Positions 54,418 through 62,393 of a stretch of 64,000 nucleotides of DNA are shown in pieces. The stretch's first letter is position 1. Every line of letters begins with the position of its first letter. Position numbers and translations under genes: made by a program. The notes beneath the pieces were generated by a model. The model made no database searches. It was not told the DNA's origin and saw only the letters and a list, made by a program, of their open reading frames with translations. This DNA is from Sulfuritalea sp. GTDB taxonomy: Bacteria; Pseudomonadota; Gammaproteobacteria; Burkholderiales; Rhodocyclaceae. The DNA is taken from the NCBI GenBank assembly GCA_022842325.1, contig JALHPU010000013.1, positions 48,348-112,347 on the forward strand, given 5' to 3'.

Positions 54418-55752
54418 TTACTTCTTGCAGTCTTCCGGAGTGCGCGGCTTGATCTTCTTCTCTTCCGCATACTTGGCCGAAGCCAGCATCACCATCGGAC
54501 GCAGCACCTTCTCGTCGCCCTGATACCAGTCGGACGTGAAGTTCCACTTCTTGCCGTCCCAGGTGTGAATGCGCGCCCATGCCGAACCCATGTGGTCGAG
54601 GCAGGTGGTCTGCACCGGACGCATCACGCCGGCAAAGCCCAGTCCATCGAGCGTCTTCTGGTCGAGGTTGATGTTCTCCAGGCCCCAGCGCATCTGCTCG
54701 CCGGTGATGCGCTTGCCCTTGCCATAACGCGCCTGGGCGGCACGCACGCCTTCGACCTGCAGCATCGACGAGATCAGGCCGCGCATGTACAGCACCTGGC
54801 CGACTTCTTCCTTCGGACCGGTACCCTGACCCTTGGCATGCAGCTTCTCGAGCACCTCCTTGATGACTTTGGAGTTCGGTTCGGCGCCATGCTGCATGGC
54901 CAGCGCGTTGTAGCCCTTGGCGCCATCGCCGACGTCCTTGACATCGGGTTCCGCGCCGGACCACCACACACCGTACATCTTCTCGCGCGGATAGCCGGTA
55001 GCCTGCGCTTCCTTGATCGAGGTCGAATTCATCACGCCCCAGCCCCAGAGGAAGACGTAGTCGGGCTTGCTCTGACGAATCTGCAACCAAGTGGCCTTCT
55101 GCTCGACGCCGGGGTGGGCAACAGGCAGCAACTGGACGTCGAAGCCATGCATCTTGGCGCGTTCCTGCAGCAAGGCAATCGGTTCCTTGCCATAGGGGCT
55201 GTCGTGATAGACCAGCGCGATCTTCTTGCCCTTCAGCTTGTCGAAACCGCCTTCTTTCTTGGCGATGTGCTGTACCAGCACGTCGGCGCCCATCCAGTAG
55301 GTGCCGACCAGCGGGAAGTTCCAGCCGAACACGGCGCCGTTCTGCGATTCGCTGCGGCCGTAGCCGGCGGTGATGACCGGGATCTTGTCGACCGGAGCCT
55401 TTTCGGTCAGGGCGAAGGTGATGCCGGTGGACAGCGGTTGCACCGCGGTCGCGCCACCATGCTTGCCCTTCAGGCGCTCGTAGCACTCGACACCACGGTC
55501 GGTGGCATAAGCGGTTTCGCACTCCTCCCAAATCATCTTGACGCCGTTGACGCCGCCACGGGCATTGGTCAGCTTCATGTAATCGACAAAGCCGTTGGCC
55601 CAGGGCGCGCCGTTGGGCGCGTATGCGCCGGTACGGTAGGCCAGGACCGGGAAGAATTGCTCCTCGGCGGCAAAGGCCGCAGGCGCAGTAAGTGCAGCGG
55701 AAAAGCCGATCGCTGCGATCGAAGCAGCGACAACCAGTTTGCGTAGTTTCAT
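54418..55752 (-). CDS. Periplasmic substrate-binding protein of the ABC importer
   Basis: 444 residues with a signal peptide: basic MKLRKL, a hydrophobic core, and a cleavage site after APAAFA at about residue 29. GGAGGAG stands 6 bp before the ATG. The mature part is a type 1 periplasmic binding fold, with YMKLTNARGGVNGVKMIWEE and KGKKIALVYHDSPYGKEP. It has no lipobox, so it should be a free periplasmic protein. Family members bind amino acids, amides or aromatic acids. The neighbouring acyl-CoA ligases make an aromatic or other carboxylate the likely ligand (inference). Confidence 0.9.
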   Translation of the reverse strand: MKLRKLVVAASIAAIGFSAALTAPAAFAAEEQFFPVLAYRTGAYAPNGAPWANGFVDYMKLTNARGGVNGVKMIWEECETAYATDRGVECYERLKGKHGGATAVQPLSTGITFALTEKAPVDKIPVITAGYGRSESQNGAVFGWNFPLVGTYWMGADVLVQHIAKKEGGFDKLKGKKIALVYHDSPYGKEPIALLQERAKMHGFDVQLLPVAHPGVEQKATWLQIRQSKPDYVFLWGWGVMNSTSIKEAQATGYPREKMYGVWWSGAEPDVKDVGDGAKGYNALAMQHGAEPNSKVIKEVLEKLHAKGQGTGPKEEVGQVLYMRGLISSMLQVEGVRAAQARYGKGKRITGEQMRWGLENINLDQKTLDGLGFAGVMRPVQTTCLDHMGSAWARIHTWDGKKWNFTSDWYQGDEKVLRPMVMLASAKYAEEKKIKPRTPEDCKK

Positions 55753-55844
55753 TTTTTCTCCTCCTAGGATGATTTAGTGTTACGCGTGCAATAAACCCGA
55801 TCTGCGCGTCCGGCAATATTACCTGCCACCCGCGCCCCTGACCA

Positions 55845-56921
55845 TTAGTGCGGGAACGGCCACAAACGCAATTTCTCCCTGCCCGTAGACCACAGGCGCG
55901 CAATGCCGTGGGGTTCGACGATCAGGAAGAAGACAATTAGTGCGCCAAAAATCATGATCTCGACGTGCGATACCAGCGCGATCGAGACCTCCAGGCCGAA
56001 CAAGCCTCCCACCAGCGGCAGCATCTGATTGAGAAATATCGGCAGGATCACGATGAATGCGGCGCCGAAAAAGCTGCCGGCGATGGCGCCCATGCCACCA
56101 ATGATGACCATGAACAGCAACTGGAAGGAGCGGTCGATGGAGAATGCGGCCGGTTCCCAGGAACCGAGATGGACCATGCCCCACAGGGCTCCCGCTACGC
56201 CGACGTAAAAGGAACTGACGGCAAAGGCGCTGAGCTTGGCATACAAAGGGCGAATGCCGATCACCGTCGCCGCCACATCCATGTCGCGAATCGCCATCCA
56301 TTGCCGGCCGATGCTGCCGCGCACCAGGTTTTTCGCCATCAGGCTGAAGATGACCAGAATTCCCAGGCAGAAGAGATACTTGTCAGTCGGCGTATTGATG
56401 GTCCAGCCGAATAGTTCGATATCGGCTACGGAAACCGAACCCGATGACGAATCATTGGTGAACCACTTGATGCGCAGGAAAGCCCAGTCCCAAAAAAATT
56501 GCGCCGCCAGGGTAGCCACCGCGAGATAGAGCCCACGCACGCGGAGACTCGGAATGCCGAACACGATACCAACCGCCGCCGCGGTGAGGCCGCCCAGCAA
56601 AATAGCCGCCAGCGCAGGCATGCCGCTGACGCGAATCAGGAAATTGTAGGCCGCATAAGCGCCCACCGCCATGAAGGCGCCAGCGCCGAGGGTGATTTGC
56701 CCGCAGTAACCAACAAGGATATTCACCCCCAGTGCCGCCAGGGACAAAATCAGGAAGGGGATCAGGATGGCGCGAAACAGATACTCATCGACCAGCAGCG
56801 GAATCCCGAAAAAGGCAAAGGCGACGATGGCCAGAATCAGCCAGCGATCCTGCGGAATCGGAAATATCTGCTGATCTGCCTTGTACGAGGTCTTGAACTG
56901 ACCATTTTCTCTATAGAACAT
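55845..56921 (-). CDS. livM: ABC transporter permease LivM
   Basis: 358 residues with about nine or ten membrane segments. The family motif ILVGYCGQITLGAGAFMAVG is at about 89-108, and the cytoplasmic coupling region GRQWMAIRDMDVAATVIGIR lies later. It pairs with LivH as the transmembrane channel. 15 bp after livH. Confidence 0.93.
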   Translation of the reverse strand: MFYRENGQFKTSYKADQQIFPIPQDRWLILAIVAFAFFGIPLLVDEYLFRAILIPFLILSLAALGVNILVGYCGQITLGAGAFMAVGAYAAYNFLIRVSGMPALAAILLGGLTAAAVGIVFGIPSLRVRGLYLAVATLAAQFFWDWAFLRIKWFTNDSSSGSVSVADIELFGWTINTPTDKYLFCLGILVIFSLMAKNLVRGSIGRQWMAIRDMDVAATVIGIRPLYAKLSAFAVSSFYVGVAGALWGMVHLGSWEPAAFSIDRSFQLLFMVIIGGMGAIAGSFFGAAFIVILPIFLNQMLPLVGGLFGLEVSIALVSHVEIMIFGALIVFFLIVEPHGIARLWSTGREKLRLWPFPH

Positions 56922-56936
56922 TCCTGGTCCCTCGAA

Positions 56937-57866
56937 TCAAACGCGATCAATAATTTTCTCGCCGAACAGACCCTGCGGTCTGAACAGGAGGAACACCAGT
57001 GCCAGCATGTAGGCAAACCAGATCTCGATGCCGCCACCCACATACGGGCCGAGGTAAACCTCTGACATCTTTTCGCCGACACCGATAATCAGGCCGCCGA
57101 TGATCGCGCCGGGAACCGAGGTCAAGCCGCCGAGAATCACCACCGGCAGTGCGCGCAGCGCGACGGTCGACAGCGAAAACTGCGCTCCCAGTTTCGAGCC
57201 CCAGATGATGCCGGCCACCAGTGCCGTGATCCCGGCCACGCACCATACGATGACCCAGATCCGGCCCAACGGAATACCGATCGACTGGGCCGCCTGGTGG
57301 TCATCGGCCACAGCACGCAACGCACGGCCGGTGGCGGTCTTCTGGAAAAAGATGCTCAGGGCCACCACCAGCATTGCCGAAATAAAGGCAGCGACGAAGT
57401 CTTCCTTGTTGATCAGGATGCCGCCCTCGAACACGCTCTCCAGCATCATCACCGGCTCTTTCGGCATACCGACGTCGATCTTGTAAATATCGCTGCCGAA
57501 GATGGTCTGACCAACACCATCGAGAAAGTAGGCAATGCCGAGCGTCGCCATTAGCAGGGTCGCGCCTTCCTGATTAACCAGATGGCGCAATACCAGACGC
57601 TCGATCAGCCAGGCCACGGTAAACATCACCACGACGGAGACCACAAAGGCCAGCACATTGGCCATGAACAAATTGTCCATGCCCAGCCACTCCGGGATCC
57701 ACTCGGAAAAGCGCGCCATGGAAAGGGCGGCGAACAACACCATCGCGCCTTGCGCAAAATTGAACACACCGGAAGCCTTGTAGATCAGCACAAAGCCCAG
57801 CGCCACCAGGGAGTAAAGCATGCCGCTCATCAGGCCGCCGAGCAGGGTTTCGAGGAAGAAGCTCAT
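56937..57866 (-). CDS. livH: ABC transporter permease LivH
   Basis: 309 residues, about eight membrane segments. Signature parts are LVALGFVLIYKASGVFNFAQ (about 22-41) and the coupling helix GRALRAVADDHQAAQSIGIP. Between livG (11 bp) and livM (15 bp). Confidence 0.93.
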   Translation of the reverse strand: MSFFLETLLGGLMSGMLYSLVALGFVLIYKASGVFNFAQGAMVLFAALSMARFSEWIPEWLGMDNLFMANVLAFVVSVVVMFTVAWLIERLVLRHLVNQEGATLLMATLGIAYFLDGVGQTIFGSDIYKIDVGMPKEPVMMLESVFEGGILINKEDFVAAFISAMLVVALSIFFQKTATGRALRAVADDHQAAQSIGIPLGRIWVIVWCVAGITALVAGIIWGSKLGAQFSLSTVALRALPVVILGGLTSVPGAIIGGLIIGVGEKMSEVYLGPYVGGGIEIWFAYMLALVFLLFRPQGLFGEKIIDRV

Positions 57867-57877
57867 CTCTCAGGTCC

Positions 57878-58663
57878 TTAATGGCTGGCGCCGAGATAGG
57901 CGCTGATGACGTCGGGGTTGGCGCGCACTTCGTCGGGAGTGCCATCGCCGATCTTCTTGCCGTAATCGAGCACCACCACGCGATCGGAAATGTCCATGAC
58001 CACACCCATGTCGTGTTCGATCAGCACGACGGTGGTGCCAAACTGGTCGTTGACGTCGAGGATGAAGCGGCACATGTCCTGCTTTTCCTCGACGTTCATG
58101 CCGGCCATGGGTTCGTCGAGCAACAAGATCTGCGGTTCCATTGCAAGTGCCCGAGCCAGATCGACGCGTTTTTGCAGGCCATAGGGCAAACGCCCTACCG
58201 GCGTCTTGCGGATGTGCTGGATTTCCAGGAAGTCGATGATCTCCTCGACCTTGAGCCGGTGTTCGAGTTCCTCTCGCTGCGCGGCTCCTAGCCAGAAGGC
58301 CTGCTGCAGTATGTTGGCCTTCATCTTCAGATTGCGCCCGGTCATGATGTTGTCGAGCACCGACATGCCCTTGAACAAGGCGATGTTCTGGAAGGTACGC
58401 GCCAGCCCCGCCTTGGCCGCACCATAGGAATCCATGTTGGCATGGTGCTCGCCGCGCAGGATGATGTCACCCTCCTGCGGCCGATATACGCCGTTGATGA
58501 CGTTCAGCATCGAACTCTTGCCGGCGCCGTTGGGACCGATGATGGCGCGAACCTCATGTTCGCGCACGTCGAAGGAAATGTTTTGCAAGGCCTTGACCCC
58601 GCCGAAACTGAGGCTGATGTTCCTGAGGTCGAGGATCACCTCGCCGATTTTTCTTCCACTCAT
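57878..58663 (-). CDS. livG: ABC transporter ATPase LivG
   Basis: 261 residues from the ATG at 58663, which shares its A with the TGA of the synthetase gene (TGATG). Walker A is GPNGAGKSS (43-51) and Walker B LLDEP (181-185). The signature is the divergent LPYGLQKR (159-166) instead of LSGGQ, common in LivG. The C-terminal DVISAYLGAS is the LivG end. Translational coupling to the acyl-CoA synthetase argues that import and CoA activation form one pathway. Confidence 0.93.
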   Translation of the reverse strand: MSGRKIGEVILDLRNISLSFGGVKALQNISFDVREHEVRAIIGPNGAGKSSMLNVINGVYRPQEGDIILRGEHHANMDSYGAAKAGLARTFQNIALFKGMSVLDNIMTGRNLKMKANILQQAFWLGAAQREELEHRLKVEEIIDFLEIQHIRKTPVGRLPYGLQKRVDLARALAMEPQILLLDEPMAGMNVEEKQDMCRFILDVNDQFGTTVVLIEHDMGVVMDISDRVVVLDYGKKIGDGTPDEVRANPDVISAYLGASH

Positions 58664-60633
58664 CAGGCTGCTTTCTTCATCACGGGAAAGGTCTTCACGT
58701 CGCAAATCACCAGGTCGGCCGATACCTTGCCGGTGCGGCCATCCTCGAACTTGACCTGGGTTTCGATGAACTGGGTGGCTTTGCCGGAGTACAAGGCGTC
58801 GATCAGCACGCCATACTTTTCGGCAACGAAACCACGGCGCACTTTCCGGGTTCGGGTGAGTTCGTCATCATCCGGGTCAAGTTCCTTGTGCAGCACCATG
58901 AAGCGATGGATCTGCGTCTCGGCCACCATCGCGTCGTGCGACAGGTCGGCATTGACCTGTTCGACGCATTCGCGGACCAGCTCCAGGACTTCCTTCTTGC
59001 CGGCAAGGTCGGTATAGCCGGAATACGGCAGGCCGCGCCGCTCGGCCCAGTTGCCGACCGCGCCCATGTCGATATTGACGAAGGCGCAGACCATGTCGCG
59101 ATCATGACCGAAGCAGACCGCTTCCTTGATGTACTGGAAGAACTTCAACTTGTTCTCGATGTAGTTCGGCGCGAAGATCGCGCCGTGCGCCAGTTTGCCG
59201 ACGTCCTTGGCGCGATCGATGATCTTGAGGTGCCCGTCTTCATCGAAAAAACCCGCATCGCCGGTGTGGAACCAGCCTTCGGCGTCAATTGCCTCGGCCG
59301 TCGCATCCGGTCGCTTGTAGTACTCCTTGAGCAGCAGCTTGCCGCGCACCAGCACCTCTCCACTGTCGGCAATCTTCACCTCGACGCCCGGCGCCGGCTT
59401 GCCGACGCTATCGAATTTGATCTCGCGATCCGGCTGCAGACAGACCGCGGCGCAGGTTTCAGTTGCGCCATAGAGCTGCTTCAGATTGACGCCGATCGAA
59501 CGGTAGAAACGGAACAGGTCGGGGCCGATGGCGGCGCCCGCCGTGTAGGCGACGCGGATGCGGCTCATGCCCAGCACATTGCGTAGCGGTCCGTAGATCA
59601 GCACATTGCCCAGCCCGTACAGCAGGCGGTCGACGGTGGAGACGCCGGGCTTGCCGTCGAGGATGTCCGAGCCGCAACGCTTGGCTACGCTCATGAAGTA
59701 ATGGAACATGCCGCGCTTCGTGGCCCCGGCATCCTCCATGCGGATCATTACTGTGGTCAGCAAGTTCTCGAACACGCGGGGCGGCGCAAAGTAGTAGGTG
59801 GGCCCGATCTCGCGCAGATCCGTCATCACCGTGTCGCCGGATTCCGGGCAGTTGATGGTGAAGCCGGCCACCAGCGCCTGTGCATAGGAGAACAGGTGGT
59901 CGCCGACCCAGGCCATCGGCAGGTAGGAAAGGATGTCTTCCTGATCGGTAAGATGGTCGAAATCAACGCCGCTGGTCGCGGCGGCGATGAAGGTTTCGTG
60001 GGTCTGGCAAACTCCCTTGGGCTTGCCCGTGGTGCCCGATGTGTAGAGCATCACTGCGACGTCTTCGGTACGTCCCATGGCGACTTCCGTGGGAATGAAA
60101 TCCGGCTGGTTCTTGTCATGGATGCGCCCCATGGCAATAACCTCGTCGAGCCCTTGCAGATAGGTCTGGGTGTAATGACGCATGCCGCGCGCATCGTCGT
60201 AAAGAATATGCTGCAGACTAGGGCACTGGGCCTTGATTTCCAGAAGCTTATCGACCTGCTCCTGGTCTTCGACAATGGCGAAGCGGATCTCGCCGTCGGT
60301 CAGGACGAAAGTCATTTCTGCCGCCACGGCATCCTGATACATCGGCACGGGAACGCCGCCCAGCATCTGCGCAGCGCACATCGCCCAATACAGGCGCGGG
60401 CGATTGTCGCCGATCAGGGCCAGGTTGTCGCCGCGCTTGAAGCCGAGTTCTGCCAGGCCGCAGGCCATGGCACGAACTTCCTCGGCGACCTGGCCCCAAG
60501 TCCAAGTTTGCCAGATGCCGAGATATTTCTCGCGCGTCGCCGGACGATCGCCGCGCGTCGCCGCGTGATTCAGCAGCAGACGGGGAAATGTATCGAGCGA
60601 GCCGGAAGCCCGCCCAGATTGGGATGCAGCCAT
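58663..60633 (-). CDS. Long-chain-type acyl-CoA synthetase (AMP-forming)
   Basis: 656 residues; GGAGGAGAG 7 bp before the ATG. It adenylates a carboxylate and transfers it to CoA. The AMP-binding P-loop YTSGTTGKPKG is at 197-207. The adenylate motif YGATETCAAV and the hinge region GDAGFFDEDGHLKIIDRAKD follow. The length and N-terminus fit the group of long-chain/aryl synthetases commonly paired with livGHM operons. First gene of the minus-strand cluster, divergent from the Crp-type regulator across a 226-bp spacer. Substrate not decidable from sequence. Confidence 0.9.
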   Translation of the reverse strand: MAASQSGRASGSLDTFPRLLLNHAATRGDRPATREKYLGIWQTWTWGQVAEEVRAMACGLAELGFKRGDNLALIGDNRPRLYWAMCAAQMLGGVPVPMYQDAVAAEMTFVLTDGEIRFAIVEDQEQVDKLLEIKAQCPSLQHILYDDARGMRHYTQTYLQGLDEVIAMGRIHDKNQPDFIPTEVAMGRTEDVAVMLYTSGTTGKPKGVCQTHETFIAAATSGVDFDHLTDQEDILSYLPMAWVGDHLFSYAQALVAGFTINCPESGDTVMTDLREIGPTYYFAPPRVFENLLTTVMIRMEDAGATKRGMFHYFMSVAKRCGSDILDGKPGVSTVDRLLYGLGNVLIYGPLRNVLGMSRIRVAYTAGAAIGPDLFRFYRSIGVNLKQLYGATETCAAVCLQPDREIKFDSVGKPAPGVEVKIADSGEVLVRGKLLLKEYYKRPDATAEAIDAEGWFHTGDAGFFDEDGHLKIIDRAKDVGKLAHGAIFAPNYIENKLKFFQYIKEAVCFGHDRDMVCAFVNIDMGAVGNWAERRGLPYSGYTDLAGKKEVLELVRECVEQVNADLSHDAMVAETQIHRFMVLHKELDPDDDELTRTRKVRRGFVAEKYGVLIDALYSGKATQFIETQVKFEDGRTGKVSADLVICDVKTFPVMKKAA

Positions 60634-60847
60634 GCGTTTTCTCTCCTCCAGCGCTACCGGTGCAGGCTCGCTTGTCTCGCGAATTACCCGCTTCGGCTAA
60701 TTTTTTGCCAATGCCAATTGTTTCTCGCCATCTACCTTACTGCTGACGCCGGGTACCGCCGGGGAAGCCCCCCCTTCACCTCAAATTGCGGGGAAAGACG
60801 CTTCTCGGGCTTCATTACACAAAAATAGTTTAAGGCATTCTCCTGCC

Positions 60848-60872
60848 TATAATTGTCGCGTGCCTGACAATT
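60848..60872 (+). promoter_or_regulatory. -10 box and Crp-geometry palindrome over the regulator start
   Basis: TATAAT (60848-60853) runs into a perfect inverted repeat AATTGTC-N8-GACAATT (60851-60872), 22 bp overall. Aligned as TGTCG-N6-TGACA it has the spacing of Crp/Fnr sites. It covers the GTG at 60860, so binding should block the gene's own transcription or initiation. No good -35 is seen. The remaining 60634-60847 spacer shows no gene. Confidence 0.6.
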
Positions 60873-61603
60873 GCCAAAAAACCGCGATCACGCTCGAAGA
60901 CATGCTGCGCCGCACAAGCTGGGCGCAGGCACTGTCTGCGCAGGATTTTGTGCGAGCGCGCGAAGGTACCATCGAGCGCTTCGTCCCGACCGGCAGCTAT
61001 GTCTGCCGCAAGGGGGAACCGGTAGACCATTGGTATGGAGTGATCGATGGCCTGGCCAAGATGTCGAGTGACTGGGCAACGGGCAAGACCGCCAGTTTCA
61101 CCGGCATCGCTGCCGGGGGCTGGTTTGGCGAAGGATCGATGCTCAAGTCCGAGGCACGTCGCTATGATGTGGTTGCCCTGCGCGACACTCGCGTCGCCTG
61201 CATGCGGCAGGAAACCTTTCATTGGCTCCTGGATCACAGCATCGCCTTCAACCGTTTCATCATCAATCAGATAAACGAGCGCCTCGGCCTGTTCATTGGC
61301 CTGCTGGAATCGGAGCGTCTGCTCGACGTTGATGCGCGCGTGGCACGAACAATGGCGGCCCTTTTCCACCCGGTGCTGCAACCAGGCATAGAGTCGCGCG
61401 TTGCCATCTCACAGGAAGAAATCGGCTATCTCGCCGGCGTATCCCGTCAGCGCGTCAACCGCGCGTTGCGCACGCTTGAAGATGCCGGCTTCCTCACCAC
61501 CGAGTACGGCGGCATAACCGTCCTCGATCTGGATGGCTTGGTAAGCACCCGGGGAAGTCGTCTATGCCCAGGCAATGGAGTTGAGCACCATGGTGTCCGC
61601 TAA
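60860..61603 (+). CDS. Crp/Fnr-family regulator with IS66-derived C-terminal tail
   Basis: 247 codons. Residues 1-227 are host sequence; the last 20 come from the left end of the IS66 element. The cyclic-nucleotide-type beta-roll includes GSYVCRKGEPVDHWYGVIDG and GGWFGEGSMLKSE. The helix-turn-helix is QEEIGYLAGVSRQRVNRALR (about 188-207), then a wing GFLTTEYGGITVLDLDGL. No Fnr cysteine cluster is evident. The wing is complete, so only a few terminal residues are likely lost and the protein may still work. Start uncertain: GTG at 60860 lies inside a palindrome and close to the expected transcription start; ATG at 60902 is the alternative. Divergent from the synthetase-transport operon, its plausible target. 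Confidence 0.8.
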   Translation: MPDNCQKTAITLEDMLRRTSWAQALSAQDFVRAREGTIERFVPTGSYVCRKGEPVDHWYGVIDGLAKMSSDWATGKTASFTGIAAGGWFGEGSMLKSEARRYDVVALRDTRVACMRQETFHWLLDHSIAFNRFIINQINERLGLFIGLLESERLLDVDARVARTMAALFHPVLQPGIESRVAISQEEIGYLAGVSRQRVNRALRTLEDAGFLTTEYGGITVLDLDGLVSTRGSRLCPGNGVEHHGVR

Positions 61604-61608
61604 GAACG

Positions 61609-61992
61609 ATGGTGGACACTATGGGAATCGAGACGCCGCCGCGCCGCAAGCGCAGGCACAGCGAGGAATTCAAGGACGAGCTGGTTCGCGCGTGTAGCGA
61701 GCCGGGGGTATCGGTGGCTGGGATCGCGCTGGCCAACGGAGTCAATGCAAACCTGCTGCGCAAGTGGATGGTGGCACGCGGCGTCACGGCACCGAGTCTG
61801 CGTCGGACTGCGGAGTCCGATAAGCCGGTGACGCACGCTCCGGAGTTTTTGCCGGTGGCAATCACGCCGACAGAGCCGAGTCTGCCCGAGATCCGAATCG
61901 AAGCCCGGCGCGGAAACACGGTGGTGAAGATCGAGTGGCCGGTCGCGGCGGCAGCGGAATGCGCGGCGTGGCTGCGGGGCTGGCTGAAATGA
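61609..61992 (+). CDS. tnpA: IS66 accessory protein TnpA (helix-turn-helix)
   Basis: 127 residues. PRRKRRHSEEFKDELVRACS, then VSVAGIALANGVNANLLRKW, is the IS66 OrfA helix-turn-helix that probably binds the element ends. An ATG four codons later (61621) is an alternative start. The stop overlaps tnpB in ATGA. All three tnp genes are required for IS66 transposition in characterised members. Confidence 0.9.
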   Translation: MVDTMGIETPPRRKRRHSEEFKDELVRACSEPGVSVAGIALANGVNANLLRKWMVARGVTAPSLRRTAESDKPVTHAPEFLPVAITPTEPSLPEIRIEARRGNTVVKIEWPVAAAAECAAWLRGWLK

Positions 61993-62318
61993 TCCGGACC
62001 GACGCGGTGTGGATGTCGGTAGTGCCGATCGACATGCGGGCCGGGACCGACACGCTGCTGGCCAGAATTGTGCTGGTCTTCGGCGAAGCCCGGCCACACC
62101 ACGCCTATCTGTTTGCCAACCACCGGGGAACGCGGATGAAGGTCGTGGTCCATGACGGCATCGGCATCTGGCTGGCCAGCCGTCGTCTGGACCAGGGCCG
62201 ATTCGCCTGGCCCAAAGAGGGAACAACGGTGTCGCTCAGTCGTGGTCAATTTGACGCGCTGGTCCTTGGCCTGCCGTGGCACCGCTTGGGTGAGGACGGC
62301 GTGATCCGCCTGCTGTAG
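61989..62318 (+). CDS. tnpB: IS66 accessory protein TnpB (Orf2)
   Basis: 109 residues from the ATG at 61989. It keeps the family pattern VVPIDMRAGTDTLLARI, then HAYLFANHRGTRMKVVVHDG and GIWLASRRLDQGRFAWP. Function in transposition is not defined biochemically. 75 bp before tnpC. Confidence 0.92.
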   Translation: MIRTDAVWMSVVPIDMRAGTDTLLARIVLVFGEARPHHAYLFANHRGTRMKVVVHDGIGIWLASRRLDQGRFAWPKEGTTVSLSRGQFDALVLGLPWHRLGEDGVIRLL

Positions 62319-62341
62319 TCAAGACCGATGACGGGGGATAA

Positions 62342-62361
62342 ATGCGTCATGCTTGACGCAT
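62342..62361 (+). other. Perfect hairpin between tnpB and tnpC
   Basis: ATGCGTCA-TGCT-TGACGCAT, an 8-bp perfect stem in the 75-bp gap ahead of the transposase gene. It could limit tnpC expression. Confidence 0.45.
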
Positions 62362-62393
62362 AGTGTCGGCGTGGCACCGGTATCATTCGGGAC

